Positions 1 to 6,710 of a stretch of 15,698 nt of DNA are shown one piece after another. A program made the translations under genes and the position numbers. Within the stretch, counting starts at the first letter, position 1. Each line of letters opens with the position of its first letter. The stretch comes from Halovenus sp. (GTDB lineage Archaea; Halobacteriota; Halobacteria; Halobacteriales; Haloarculaceae). The notes below the pieces were generated by a model, which saw nothing but the letters and a program-made list of their open reading frames with translations, had not been told where the DNA came from and searched no databases. Location: positions 1 to 15,698 of the forward strand of contig JAQCNR010000426.1 in the NCBI GenBank assembly GCA_028274925.1. The letters are read 5' to 3'.

Positions 1-19
1 GGTACTGGTCCCCGAACAA

Positions 20-33
20 CGAAGGTTTAACAC
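20..33 (+). promoter_or_regulatory. BRE/TATA promoter of the acyltransferase gene
   Basis: A purine-rich BRE-like stretch (cgaag) runs into the TATA-like gtttaac. The box centre is about 28-30 nt before position 58, so transcription would begin only a few bases before the ATG at 64. This is the near-leaderless arrangement usual in haloarchaea. No Shine-Dalgarno sequence is visible before the ATG. Confidence 0.45.
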
Positions 34-63
34 TTGGTGTACTGAACAACCGAGTGACCGATC

Positions 64-1443
64 ATGCCAGGTCGAGATCCGCTTTCGGGTGCTGACAATG
101 CGTGGCGGCGAATGGGAAGGACGGACAATCTGATGACGATTACCGGAATCCTCTGGTTCGACGAGAAGGTGAGCTACGAGGACGTCTGCGACCGGTTGGA
201 GGAGCGATTGCTGCAGTTCGACCGGTTCAAGCAGAAGATTGGCGGCCGAAAGCGCCGACTCCGCCGTCCGTACTGGGAGACGGTGGAAGATTTCGATATC
301 GAATCACACGTCTACGATATCTCGCTGCCAGAACCAGCTAACGACACCAAATTCCAGGAGTTTATTGGTCGGCTGATGAGCCGACCGCTCGATGAGCGCC
401 GGCCGCTGTGGGAGGCCTACCTCATCGACGACGTGGACAGAGGCGACGGCAACGCAATCACGTTCCGAATCAATCATAGCCTCGGCGACGGGTTTGCACT
501 CCTGTACGTGTTGCTCGGACTGGCCGACAACCCCGAGGAGATCGAACTCCCTATCGGGAACGTCCCGCAGGCCCCGAACAGCGACCCCTCCGAGGCCCGG
601 AGCACCGAGCGCAAATCGAACGTCCACAGCGACAGCGGCCGCAGTGCCGACGAGGGCGCAGACCTGAGCGAGATTCGCTTCGGCAAGGCCGGACTGGCGG
701 CGACGACGCTCAAAGAGATGGACTACCTGCTCCGGATGCCCGACGAGGCTGACACGTCGCTGCGGGGTGAACTCGGCAGCCGGAAACACGCCTCTTGGAC
801 TGACGGGGTGGAACTCGACCGTATCAAGGAGATCAAACGCCAACACGACGCGACGGTCAACGACGTGTTGCTTGCGGTGACAGCGGGGGCGCTCCGGCGC
901 GAACTCGAAGGCCGCGGCGAGGACACCGAGGGCCTGCAACTCCGGTGCACAGTGCCAGTCAATCTCGTCCCGATAGCTGACCGCACCGAACAACTGGGCA
1001 ACGGCTTTGGACTGGCCTTCCTCCCGCTACCGGTCGGCGAGCGTGACCTGGGCGAGCGCATCGAGTTCATGCGTGACAACGTCGGCGTCGAGAAACTCGG
1101 TGTCGAGGCATATCTGATGTACAAACTGCTTGACTTCGGCGGGATGCTGCCCGACATGGCACAGGAGCAACTCATGACGATGTTCGAGGACAGAGCGACT
1201 GGCATCGTCACGAACGTGCCGGGGCCGCTGAACACGATGGACTTCGCTGGGACGGAAGTGACGGATATGGTCTTCTGGGTGCCACAGGCCGTCGACCAGG
1301 GGCTCGGAGTCAGCCTCATCACCTACGGCGGCAGCGTTCGTGTCGGCGTTGCTGGTGACGCCAACCTCCTCCCGGACGCGGATTCACTGGCGAAACACTT
1401 CGAGGCAGAGATCGACCACCTCGAAACCCAACTCGAAGAGTAA
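64..1443 (+). CDS. WS/DGAT-like O-acyltransferase (459 aa)
   Basis: This protein resembles the wax ester synthase/acyl-CoA:diacylglycerol acyltransferase family, which moves acyl groups from acyl-CoA to alcohols. The N-terminus begins with the family's PLSGADNAW-type opening. A PLDERRPLWEAYL segment lies near residues 108-120, and the active-site motif is NHSLGDG at residues 137-143. The family consensus is HHxxxDG; the first His is Asn here, while the catalytic second His (138), Asp142 and Gly143 are kept. A polar linker (about 165-205) separates the halves. The C-terminal half has NGFGLAFLPLPVG and TNVPGP, typical of the WS_DGAT C domain. Length is normal for the family. The gene has its own promoter and ends one base from the convergent gene. 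Haloarchaeal membranes are ether-linked isoprenoids, so the acyl donor and acceptor are unknown; a fatty-acid role is not shown. Confidence 0.85.
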   Translation: MPGRDPLSGADNAWRRMGRTDNLMTITGILWFDEKVSYEDVCDRLEERLLQFDRFKQKIGGRKRRLRRPYWETVEDFDIESHVYDISLPEPANDTKFQEFIGRLMSRPLDERRPLWEAYLIDDVDRGDGNAITFRINHSLGDGFALLYVLLGLADNPEEIELPIGNVPQAPNSDPSEARSTERKSNVHSDSGRSADEGADLSEIRFGKAGLAATTLKEMDYLLRMPDEADTSLRGELGSRKHASWTDGVELDRIKEIKRQHDATVNDVLLAVTAGALRRELEGRGEDTEGLQLRCTVPVNLVPIADRTEQLGNGFGLAFLPLPVGERDLGERIEFMRDNVGVEKLGVEAYLMYKLLDFGGMLPDMAQEQLMTMFEDRATGIVTNVPGPLNTMDFAGTEVTDMVFWVPQAVDQGLGVSLITYGGSVRVGVAGDANLLPDADSLAKHFEAEIDHLETQLEE

Positions 1444-1444
1444 C

Positions 1445-2770
1445 TTACTCCGGTTCGTTCTCGGCGCTTTCGTCGCTTCGAAGTTGCTCTCGCTCAGCGG
1501 TATGCTCAACTGTCACGGGGAGACAGCACTCACAGAAATCGATACCGAGTTCTGTCAACTGGATGGAGCCGTAGACTGTTTTGGGCCGATTCGCTCGGTC
1601 GATGGCGGCTTCGATGTGTGGCTGGGCGTCGAGTACCTGATACCGCTTGAGATTATCGACTGGCTCTTCGGTGACCCGAATCAGCCCGAGTCGCTGGAGG
1701 TTCTGCAGGTAGATTGGCGTTCGCTCGGCGTGGCGACAGCCCGAATCGGTCCCGACCATCGAGAGTGTCCGGGCAACCAGCCGTGACTGGGGTGGGATGT
1801 ACTGTTTGTCGTAGACATCCATCGACGCCTGTCTGCCCTCCGTCGCAAGTAGGCGGAGAATGCGGGCCTCGTCCGCCGCGAGCGAGTCGAGCATCGACGG
1901 GTACGCGGGGTGGAATGCCTCGCTGCGACCGACCTCTGCGGATTTGGACAGCAGGCGCTCACCACGCTGGCGGAGTTGCTCGCTCGTGACTGGTCGGTCG
2001 TCGAGCGCAGCGTCCTCGTGGGTGTCGAGCCACTCTGAGCGCCGTTCACCGATGTCGACGCCAGAGCGCTGGAGTTCATCCAGCGTGATTGCGCGGACCT
2101 CGGTCAGTAACTCTGCAGGCGAGGTAGCGTTCATCGCCGCATACCCCATCCGCGTGCCGGTTCGGACGCCGGATTCGAGCGAATAGCCCGTCGCTCGCTG
2201 TGTCATCGCCGCGCCCAGTCGCGCCAGCCGGAACGTTTCGAGGTCGCTGTCCGCTGCCGGAACGACCTCCGTGTCACCCATCCCGAACAGCCCGCTCAGC
2301 GGACTGTTGTACGGGTCGGTCATGGCTGTAATCGCCTGCTGAATGCCCATCCGAAACCGTTCGACGTCGTTCGAGTTGATGCTCGCTGGGTCGCGCACCC
2401 CCGCCTCGATCACCGAGAGAATATCGTCAGTTCGCTCCTCGCCGGTCCCCGTCCCGGCGAGGGCTTGCTCGAACACCGAGAGCAACCCCTCGACGTTTGC
2501 GTCTTCGAGGTCGTCGGGCTGGATGATCGACTCCTCGACCAGCGAGACGAACTCTGCAATCGTCTCCGGTTCTGTCTGGGTCGGGTTTGCAATTGCGCGC
2601 TCGAATAGTCCGATCAACCGGTTGGTCTGGTCGCGTTCGAGACGTTCGCCCTGTAGCAGTCGCTCGACAATCGAGAAGATTCGGTCGACCTCCTGTAGAC
2701 GGAGGTTCACGTCGACTTCGTCGACAGTGCCCCGGTCGGCTGGCAGTTCGTCGTCTGTGTCACCACTCAT
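1445..2770 (-). CDS. Protein with helical repeats and Abi_alpha (DUF4393)-like C-terminal domain (441 aa)
   Basis: The C-terminal third (about residues 285-418) resembles Abi_alpha (formerly DUF4393), with a DEARILRLL helix near 300-308, a YLQNLQRLGLI segment near 354-364 and the LTELGIDFCECCLP ending at 405-418. That domain was named from abortive-infection systems but is also common in ordinary chromosomes; its biochemistry is not established. Residues 28-140 contain about four related helical units (IFSIVERLL, LIGLFERAI, LLSVFEQAL, ILSVIEAGV), each followed by an acidic spacer. No signal peptide or membrane helix is seen. The ATG at 2770 overlaps the upstream DUF445 stop as ATGA, so translational coupling is likely. 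The frame stays open further upstream, but that stretch lies inside the DUF445 gene and is arginine-rich shadow sequence. The family call is from memory of motifs; the gene itself is secure. Confidence 0.75.
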   Translation of the reverse strand: MSGDTDDELPADRGTVDEVDVNLRLQEVDRIFSIVERLLQGERLERDQTNRLIGLFERAIANPTQTEPETIAEFVSLVEESIIQPDDLEDANVEGLLSVFEQALAGTGTGEERTDDILSVIEAGVRDPASINSNDVERFRMGIQQAITAMTDPYNSPLSGLFGMGDTEVVPAADSDLETFRLARLGAAMTQRATGYSLESGVRTGTRMGYAAMNATSPAELLTEVRAITLDELQRSGVDIGERRSEWLDTHEDAALDDRPVTSEQLRQRGERLLSKSAEVGRSEAFHPAYPSMLDSLAADEARILRLLATEGRQASMDVYDKQYIPPQSRLVARTLSMVGTDSGCRHAERTPIYLQNLQRLGLIRVTEEPVDNLKRYQVLDAQPHIEAAIDRANRPKTVYGSIQLTELGIDFCECCLPVTVEHTAEREQLRSDESAENEPE

Positions 2771-4074
2771 ACCGTTGTCACCACCAGTAGCTGGAGCCAC
2801 CCGGCAACGAAACCGAGCACCGCGCCGAGCAGAATCAACATCCACTCGTCTTCCTCGAAGGCTGGCCGCAGTAACTCCACGAACCCTTCCGGCGGCAGAT
2901 TCCGAATCCGCTCGGCCATCCACCCCTCGATTGCCTCGCTGCGCTCGTCGTTGAACTCGGGGTCTTTCAGCGGCCCGATAGTCTGGTCGACGCTCTCTTC
3001 CGCGAACGTCTCTCGGAGTCGCTCGTACTGCTGGTCACCGGCGGTCATTCTGATGATGGGCGCGGCGAGACCCACCGAGCGGTCGACTTCGGGACGGATT
3101 GCGTCACGGATCATTTTTCGTGTGCGGTCTGACTGGCTGCCGTGGATGAGATTCTCGGCGACGTTTCCGATGGTCACTACCTCGTCGGCGACTATCTCGG
3201 CGTACTTCGCCGCGGCAGTTGGTTGGCGCTTGATAAAAAGCCCTTGGAGGCGAATGGGTCCAATCTTGTACTCTTTGATCGGCCGGAAGATGATGTACAG
3301 GGCGATGTAGTTGGTCAGATAGCCAACCGCAACGCCACAGGCCGGCAGCACCCACCACTTGTCGATGTACAGAAAGAGCGGAATCGAGAACAGGCCCAGG
3401 AAGGTCCCAACATAAAAGCCCGAGTTGACGATGAACTTCAGTTCGCGGTCCCCAACTTCCAGAAAGATCTGATTGATTAGCTCGGGATTGCGGTCGAGGT
3501 GGCCGGCAATCATCTGGTTGATATCCAGCAGCTCGTCGATATTCTCGCCAATCTTCTCGGTGATCTCTTCGGCAATGTGCGGAAACCGGTCTTCCACGCG
3601 GGCGTGGATGAACTCGCGTGTCACTTCCGGAGCGTTGCGCCACAGTTCGGGATACTCTGACTGGATTACTTCTGTGGTCATCTGTCGCACCTCCTCGCGG
3701 GACTCGGTGACGATGTGTGAGGCGATCCGGTCGGGGTCGAACCGCTCGTAAAACTCCGCTTCGGTCCCGATTTTGGCAATTCCCTTCTCCGCAGCGATGG
3801 TTCCCATCCGGGCCGACCGCGAGGGGATAATCCCCTGCCAGCCAACCCGGCCCTCGACGACGCCGGGAATCTGCTGGAGTTTCCGCGGGAGCGCGGGCGC
3901 GAGCTGTCGCAGTCCCGGCATCGAGACGCCGATGAAATCTGTCGGGTAGAACAACATTCGGATCGCGATCCAGTTGGTGCCGTAGCCGATCAACCCCGTA
4001 ATCAGTGGAATCGAAAGCAGTCGCCACTGCACGTCGGGCAAACTCACAGCGGTGGCGACGTCTGATAGTAGCAT
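2767..4074 (-). CDS. DUF445 family membrane protein (435 aa)
   Basis: This is a DUF445 (YheB-type) membrane protein of unknown molecular function. The family hallmark GYGTNWIAIRMLFYP occurs at residues 30-44 and returns as GYLTNYIALYIIFRP at 251-265. Each copy is followed by a QG(I/L)-type segment (QGIIPSRSARMG near 80, QGLFIKRQPTAA further on), so the protein is an internal duplication. Hydrophobic helices lie at about 18-36, 218-262 and the extreme C-terminus. The long charged region between the duplicated motifs is helical. The ATG at 4074 is preferred; an in-frame GTG at 4095 would add seven residues (MVGKGRS). It is the first gene of a two-gene operon, and its TGA overlaps the ATG of the next gene. 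A TATA-like element lies at 4138-4148. Membrane location is confident; function is unknown. Confidence 0.88.
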   Translation of the reverse strand: MLLSDVATAVSLPDVQWRLLSIPLITGLIGYGTNWIAIRMLFYPTDFIGVSMPGLRQLAPALPRKLQQIPGVVEGRVGWQGIIPSRSARMGTIAAEKGIAKIGTEAEFYERFDPDRIASHIVTESREEVRQMTTEVIQSEYPELWRNAPEVTREFIHARVEDRFPHIAEEITEKIGENIDELLDINQMIAGHLDRNPELINQIFLEVGDRELKFIVNSGFYVGTFLGLFSIPLFLYIDKWWVLPACGVAVGYLTNYIALYIIFRPIKEYKIGPIRLQGLFIKRQPTAAAKYAEIVADEVVTIGNVAENLIHGSQSDRTRKMIRDAIRPEVDRSVGLAAPIIRMTAGDQQYERLRETFAEESVDQTIGPLKDPEFNDERSEAIEGWMAERIRNLPPEGFVELLRPAFEEDEWMLILLGAVLGFVAGWLQLLVVTTV

Positions 4075-4137
4075 GCTTCTTCCCTTCCCGACCACGACAC
4101 CGTCGGTGTATGTCTGTCCTTCGTTCCGCCGGGTTCA

Positions 4138-4148
4138 TTTATCTTTTA
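4138..4148 (-). promoter_or_regulatory. TATA-like promoter of the DUF445 operon
   Basis: Read on the minus strand, this site is an A-rich TATA-like element (TAAAAGATAAA). It would start transcription near 4113, giving a leader of roughly 40 nt before the ATG at 4074. The leader has GGAAGGGA near the start, a weak match to the archaeal anti-Shine-Dalgarno sequence. Confidence 0.35.
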
Positions 4149-4196
4149 GTTGCCCGACCAGCGAGAGCTGATGAACTCGATGACTTCAGCTGTCAT

Positions 4197-4209
4197 TGAA
4201 TGGTATTCA
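4197..4209. repeat. Small inverted repeat in the divergent intergenic region
   Basis: The arms TGAAT and ATTCA are separated by three bases. The site lies between the divergent DUF445 operon and the 180-residue gene, just upstream of the latter's promoter. It could be an operator, but a 5+5 repeat in AT-rich DNA can also arise by chance. Confidence 0.25.
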
Positions 4210-4213
4210 GTGT

Positions 4214-4233
4214 GTTTAATCGGCAAGTATTAA
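4214..4233 (+). promoter_or_regulatory. AT-rich promoter region of the 180-residue gene
   Basis: Two TATA-like elements are present, tttaatc (4214-4220) and aagtattaa (4225-4233). The second is about 27-30 nt before the ATG at 4263 and fits an almost leaderless transcript. Which one is used cannot be decided from sequence. Confidence 0.35.
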
Positions 4234-4262
4234 TGTTCACCGAAACAAACTAGTATTCACCA

Positions 4263-4805
4263 ATGACAGATACACCACTTTCGGCATTCTTCGGGCTGCA
4301 GCGGACAGCGATTCGACAGACTGGCGTGGTCGCGGAGGAACTGCTCCGGTTCCCGGCGGAGTTCGGCGGGACTGCGCTTGCCGGCATCGACTCGGGGCGC
4401 GGGTTGAGCGAGCAGGCTGTCGAACTTTCTCGGCAGTCGGCCCACCGCTCACTCGACGCGACAGAATCTGTCGTCGGGGGAGATATTGACCAGATTCGGG
4501 ACTCCGTCGACGAAGCGTTCGACCTCTTTCAGGCACAACAGGACAGTTTCTTCGGCACCGCCGGCCGGCAGTCTGGGGCCGACCAGGCCGTTGCGGGAGT
4601 GCAGGACCGGGTCGACCTGCTGCTCGAAGTCAACGAAGCGGTCGAGGCACAGGTCGAGACGCTACTGGAGGGTTCGCTGGGCGCCGAGGAGTTCCCCGGT
4701 CAACTCGACGAGGTTCTCGGCCAGTTCGAGGAGCAACTCGACACGCTCGGTGAGACTGGTGCGGAACCGACGACCATCGAAATCGACGGCGGCGACGACG
4801 CCTGA
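4263..4805 (+). CDS. Conserved-looking helical, lysine-free protein of unknown function (180 aa)
   Basis: I do not recognise a family with confidence. The sequence is acidic and predicted mainly alpha-helical, with amphipathic heptad-like stretches at about 75-100 (DQIRDSVDEAFDLFQAQQ) and 115-140 and again near 150-165. It has no Lys, Cys, Trp or Tyr at all, and only the starting Met. There is no signal peptide or membrane helix; the tail is very acidic (GGDDA). Short soluble amphipathic-helix proteins of this kind include phasins, which coat polyhydroxyalkanoate granules in some haloarchaea. The resemblance is in general character only, and no PHA genes are in this window. The ATG at 4263 lies behind a clear AT-rich promoter. 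The gene is divergent from the DUF445 operon and 132 bp before the HMG-CoA reductase fusion, which has its own promoter. Confidence 0.75.
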   Translation: MTDTPLSAFFGLQRTAIRQTGVVAEELLRFPAEFGGTALAGIDSGRGLSEQAVELSRQSAHRSLDATESVVGGDIDQIRDSVDEAFDLFQAQQDSFFGTAGRQSGADQAVAGVQDRVDLLLEVNEAVEAQVETLLEGSLGAEEFPGQLDEVLGQFEEQLDTLGETGAEPTTIEIDGGDDA

Positions 4806-4846
4806 GTGTTCGGAACTGGCTCGCTGGCCGCACACTCTGTGATGTC

Positions 4847-4870
4847 TTTCTCGCTCTGAACAACGAGAAA
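4847..4870 (+). terminator. Hairpin downstream of the 180-residue gene
   Basis: The arms TTTCTCG (4847-4853) and CGAGAAA (4864-4870) form a perfect 7 bp stem with a 10-nt loop. It lies 42 nt after the 180-residue gene's stop and before the next promoter. It has no following T-run, so it may be a processing or stability element rather than a true archaeal terminator. Confidence 0.35.
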
Positions 4871-4879
4871 TGTAGTGCA

Positions 4880-4910
4880 GGTGATACCGAGGTTCGAAAT
4901 CATTATCACC
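4880..4910 (+). promoter_or_regulatory. Candidate operator over the HMG-CoA reductase promoter
   Basis: A perfect inverted repeat, GGTGATA (4880-4886) and TATCACC (4904-4910), is centred almost exactly on the small palindrome TTCGAA (4893-4898). The right half contains a BRE-like CGAAAT followed by an AT-rich box (cattatc). That box would start transcription near 4930, shortly before the ATG at 4938. A dimeric regulator bound here would overlap the promoter. The repeat is directly visible; the regulatory role is inference. Confidence 0.5.
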
Positions 4911-4937
4911 GATAGTGTTGATATCCGAGATACGCAG

Positions 4938-6557
4938 ATGGTTATACCAAAACCAGACAGTGGGATTCTGAAACGGCTGTACGCGAACCTGCTCAGCTCC
5001 GGGGGCGCAATTTCACTCGATATCCCTGATAAGGTGTTGAAACGACTCTACACCTACGGGAGCCTGAAAAATACTGATGACGGCATCGAGTACGAAGTAA
5101 AAAATCGACTACAGGACGCGAAGTTCGCGGGGATCAAGAAACTCCGAATCAACGGTGAAGAAATCGACCTCGACGGGGTGCAGATGGAGACGGCCGACGG
5201 GCAGACCTTCCGTGTGAACGAGGTGACGAAAAACGACCCAATCTCGTTTGCGGTCGGGCGAACAGTCGTTATTACCGTTGAGGGCATGGAACTGCCGACG
5301 GGCGACCACGAAATCTACACCGAGTTCATCGCCGAACCGTTCGGCGAACTCTCGCTGGAAATCGGTGATACGATCCGTGACGAGGGTCAGATTACGAGCA
5401 TTCCGCGCGACGAAGCGAACAACTACAGCGAGGACGCAATCGCCGAGCGCCACGAGTGGCTCGAAGAGAAAACTGGCGTCGAACTCGAACACGTGCCGGA
5501 GTACTCCTTCGACGCCGAGCGCGGGGAGGGTAACGTCGAGAACTTCATCGGCGTGGCGCAGATGCCACTGGGCATCGCCGGGCCAGTCCAGGTCAACGGT
5601 GAACACGCCGACGGCGAGTACCCCATTCCGATGGCGACGACCGAAGGGACACTGGTCGCCTCTTACAGTCGTGGGATGAAGGCGATCAACATGTCCGGCG
5701 GCGCGAAGACGACGGTCACTGACGACCGGATGAACCGCGCCCCGGTCTTCGTCTTCGAGGACGCCCGGAAAGCACGGGACTTCCGCGACTGGGTCTTCGA
5801 CCATCAGGAAACTGTCGAAGAGAAGGCAGAGGAAACCTCGAGCGTGGCGAATCTCGTCCGCATCGAGGATTACATGACCAACAACTTCGCCCACCTCCGG
5901 TTCAGCTACGAGACCGGCGACGCGGCCGGGCAAAACATGGTTGGCAAGGCCACGTTCGCGGCGTGTAACTGGATTCTCCAGGAGTATCCGGGCTACGTCG
6001 AGAACTTCTACCTCGAGGGCAACTTCGGCACCGACAAGAAGGCCTCGAAGGTCAACGACCTGATGACACGCGGGAAACGCGTCACCGCCGAGGTCACCCT
6101 CAGCGAGGACACCTGTATCCACCACCTCGGTGCTGAACCCGAGAGTCTGGACCACCACGGCAAGATTGCCACGCTCGGGTCCTTCTTCTCCGGCGCGGAC
6201 ACCAACGGTGCGCACCCGGCTAACGGACTCGCGTCGCTGTTCATTGCCTGTGGACAGGACGAGGCCAACGTGGCCGAGTCACACTCGGCGATGATCAACA
6301 CGACGCTGCTACAGGACAATTCCCTGCACATCTCCGTGACGATTCCGTCGCTCATCGTCGCAACCTACGGCGGCGGAACGGGAATGCCAACGCAGCAGGA
6401 GTGTCTCTCGATGCTGGACTGTGATGGTGCCGGCAACGTCAACAAGTTCGCGGAAATTGCCGCGGCGACAGTACTCGCTGGCGAAATCTCGCTCGGTGCT
6501 GCAATCTCGGCCTCTGACTGGGTGACTAGCCACGAATCGCTCGGTCGGAACCGCTAA
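4938..6557 (+). CDS. hmgA: N-terminal domain fused to class I HMG-CoA reductase (539 aa)
   Basis: The C-terminal part (from about residue 165) is a complete class I HMG-CoA reductase, which makes mevalonate from HMG-CoA with NADPH for isoprenoid lipids. Visible motifs are ENFIGVAQMPLGIAGP (201-216), TTEGTLVAS with catalytic Glu236, DAAGQN (328-333) at the dinucleotide site, GNFGTDKKAS with Asp366/Lys367, GQD with Asp441, GGGTGMPTQQ, and SHES with the catalytic His532. All four catalytic residues are present. Ordinary archaeal enzymes are near 400 residues. Here about 145 extra N-terminal residues form a beta-rich domain (FAVGRTVVITVEG, LPTGDHEIYTEFIAEPFG). This part recalls the C-glycoside deglycosidase beta-subunit type domain (DUF6379), a tentative link. 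The ATG at 4938 is chosen because an alternative GTG at 4875 would put the promoter and its inverted repeat inside the gene. Whether the genome has another reductase is unknown. Confidence 0.93.
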   Translation: MVIPKPDSGILKRLYANLLSSGGAISLDIPDKVLKRLYTYGSLKNTDDGIEYEVKNRLQDAKFAGIKKLRINGEEIDLDGVQMETADGQTFRVNEVTKNDPISFAVGRTVVITVEGMELPTGDHEIYTEFIAEPFGELSLEIGDTIRDEGQITSIPRDEANNYSEDAIAERHEWLEEKTGVELEHVPEYSFDAERGEGNVENFIGVAQMPLGIAGPVQVNGEHADGEYPIPMATTEGTLVASYSRGMKAINMSGGAKTTVTDDRMNRAPVFVFEDARKARDFRDWVFDHQETVEEKAEETSSVANLVRIEDYMTNNFAHLRFSYETGDAAGQNMVGKATFAACNWILQEYPGYVENFYLEGNFGTDKKASKVNDLMTRGKRVTAEVTLSEDTCIHHLGAEPESLDHHGKIATLGSFFSGADTNGAHPANGLASLFIACGQDEANVAESHSAMINTTLLQDNSLHISVTIPSLIVATYGGGTGMPTQQECLSMLDCDGAGNVNKFAEIAAATVLAGEISLGAAISASDWVTSHESLGRNR

Positions 6558-6710
6558 CGCCATCTCTCACTCTCCGGTCGTTTTCGTTTCGACAGATGTC
6601 CACCAATCCCGGCCTCAGCGGGAACGCTCCCGACAACTACACTCAGGCGCTCGCGGCGAGTCGGGCTCACACTGGGGCGCCAGGTCGACCAGACGAGAGT
6701 GCTCCGTTAC

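Noticed and set aside
3104..4138. Minus-strand 344-codon frame within the DUF445 gene
   Set aside because: It is the same strand in another frame and very Arg-rich; the DUF445 frame has clear membrane helices and duplicated motifs.
4875..4937. Upstream GTG start for the reductase fusion
   Set aside because: It would place the BRE/TATA element and the inverted repeat within the coding sequence; the added residues look non-homologous.
5109..6215. Long minus-strand open frame inside the HMG-CoA reductase gene
   Set aside because: It lies fully antisense to a confidently identified gene, has no domain or promoter, and long antisense frames are expected in GC-rich haloarchaeal DNA.
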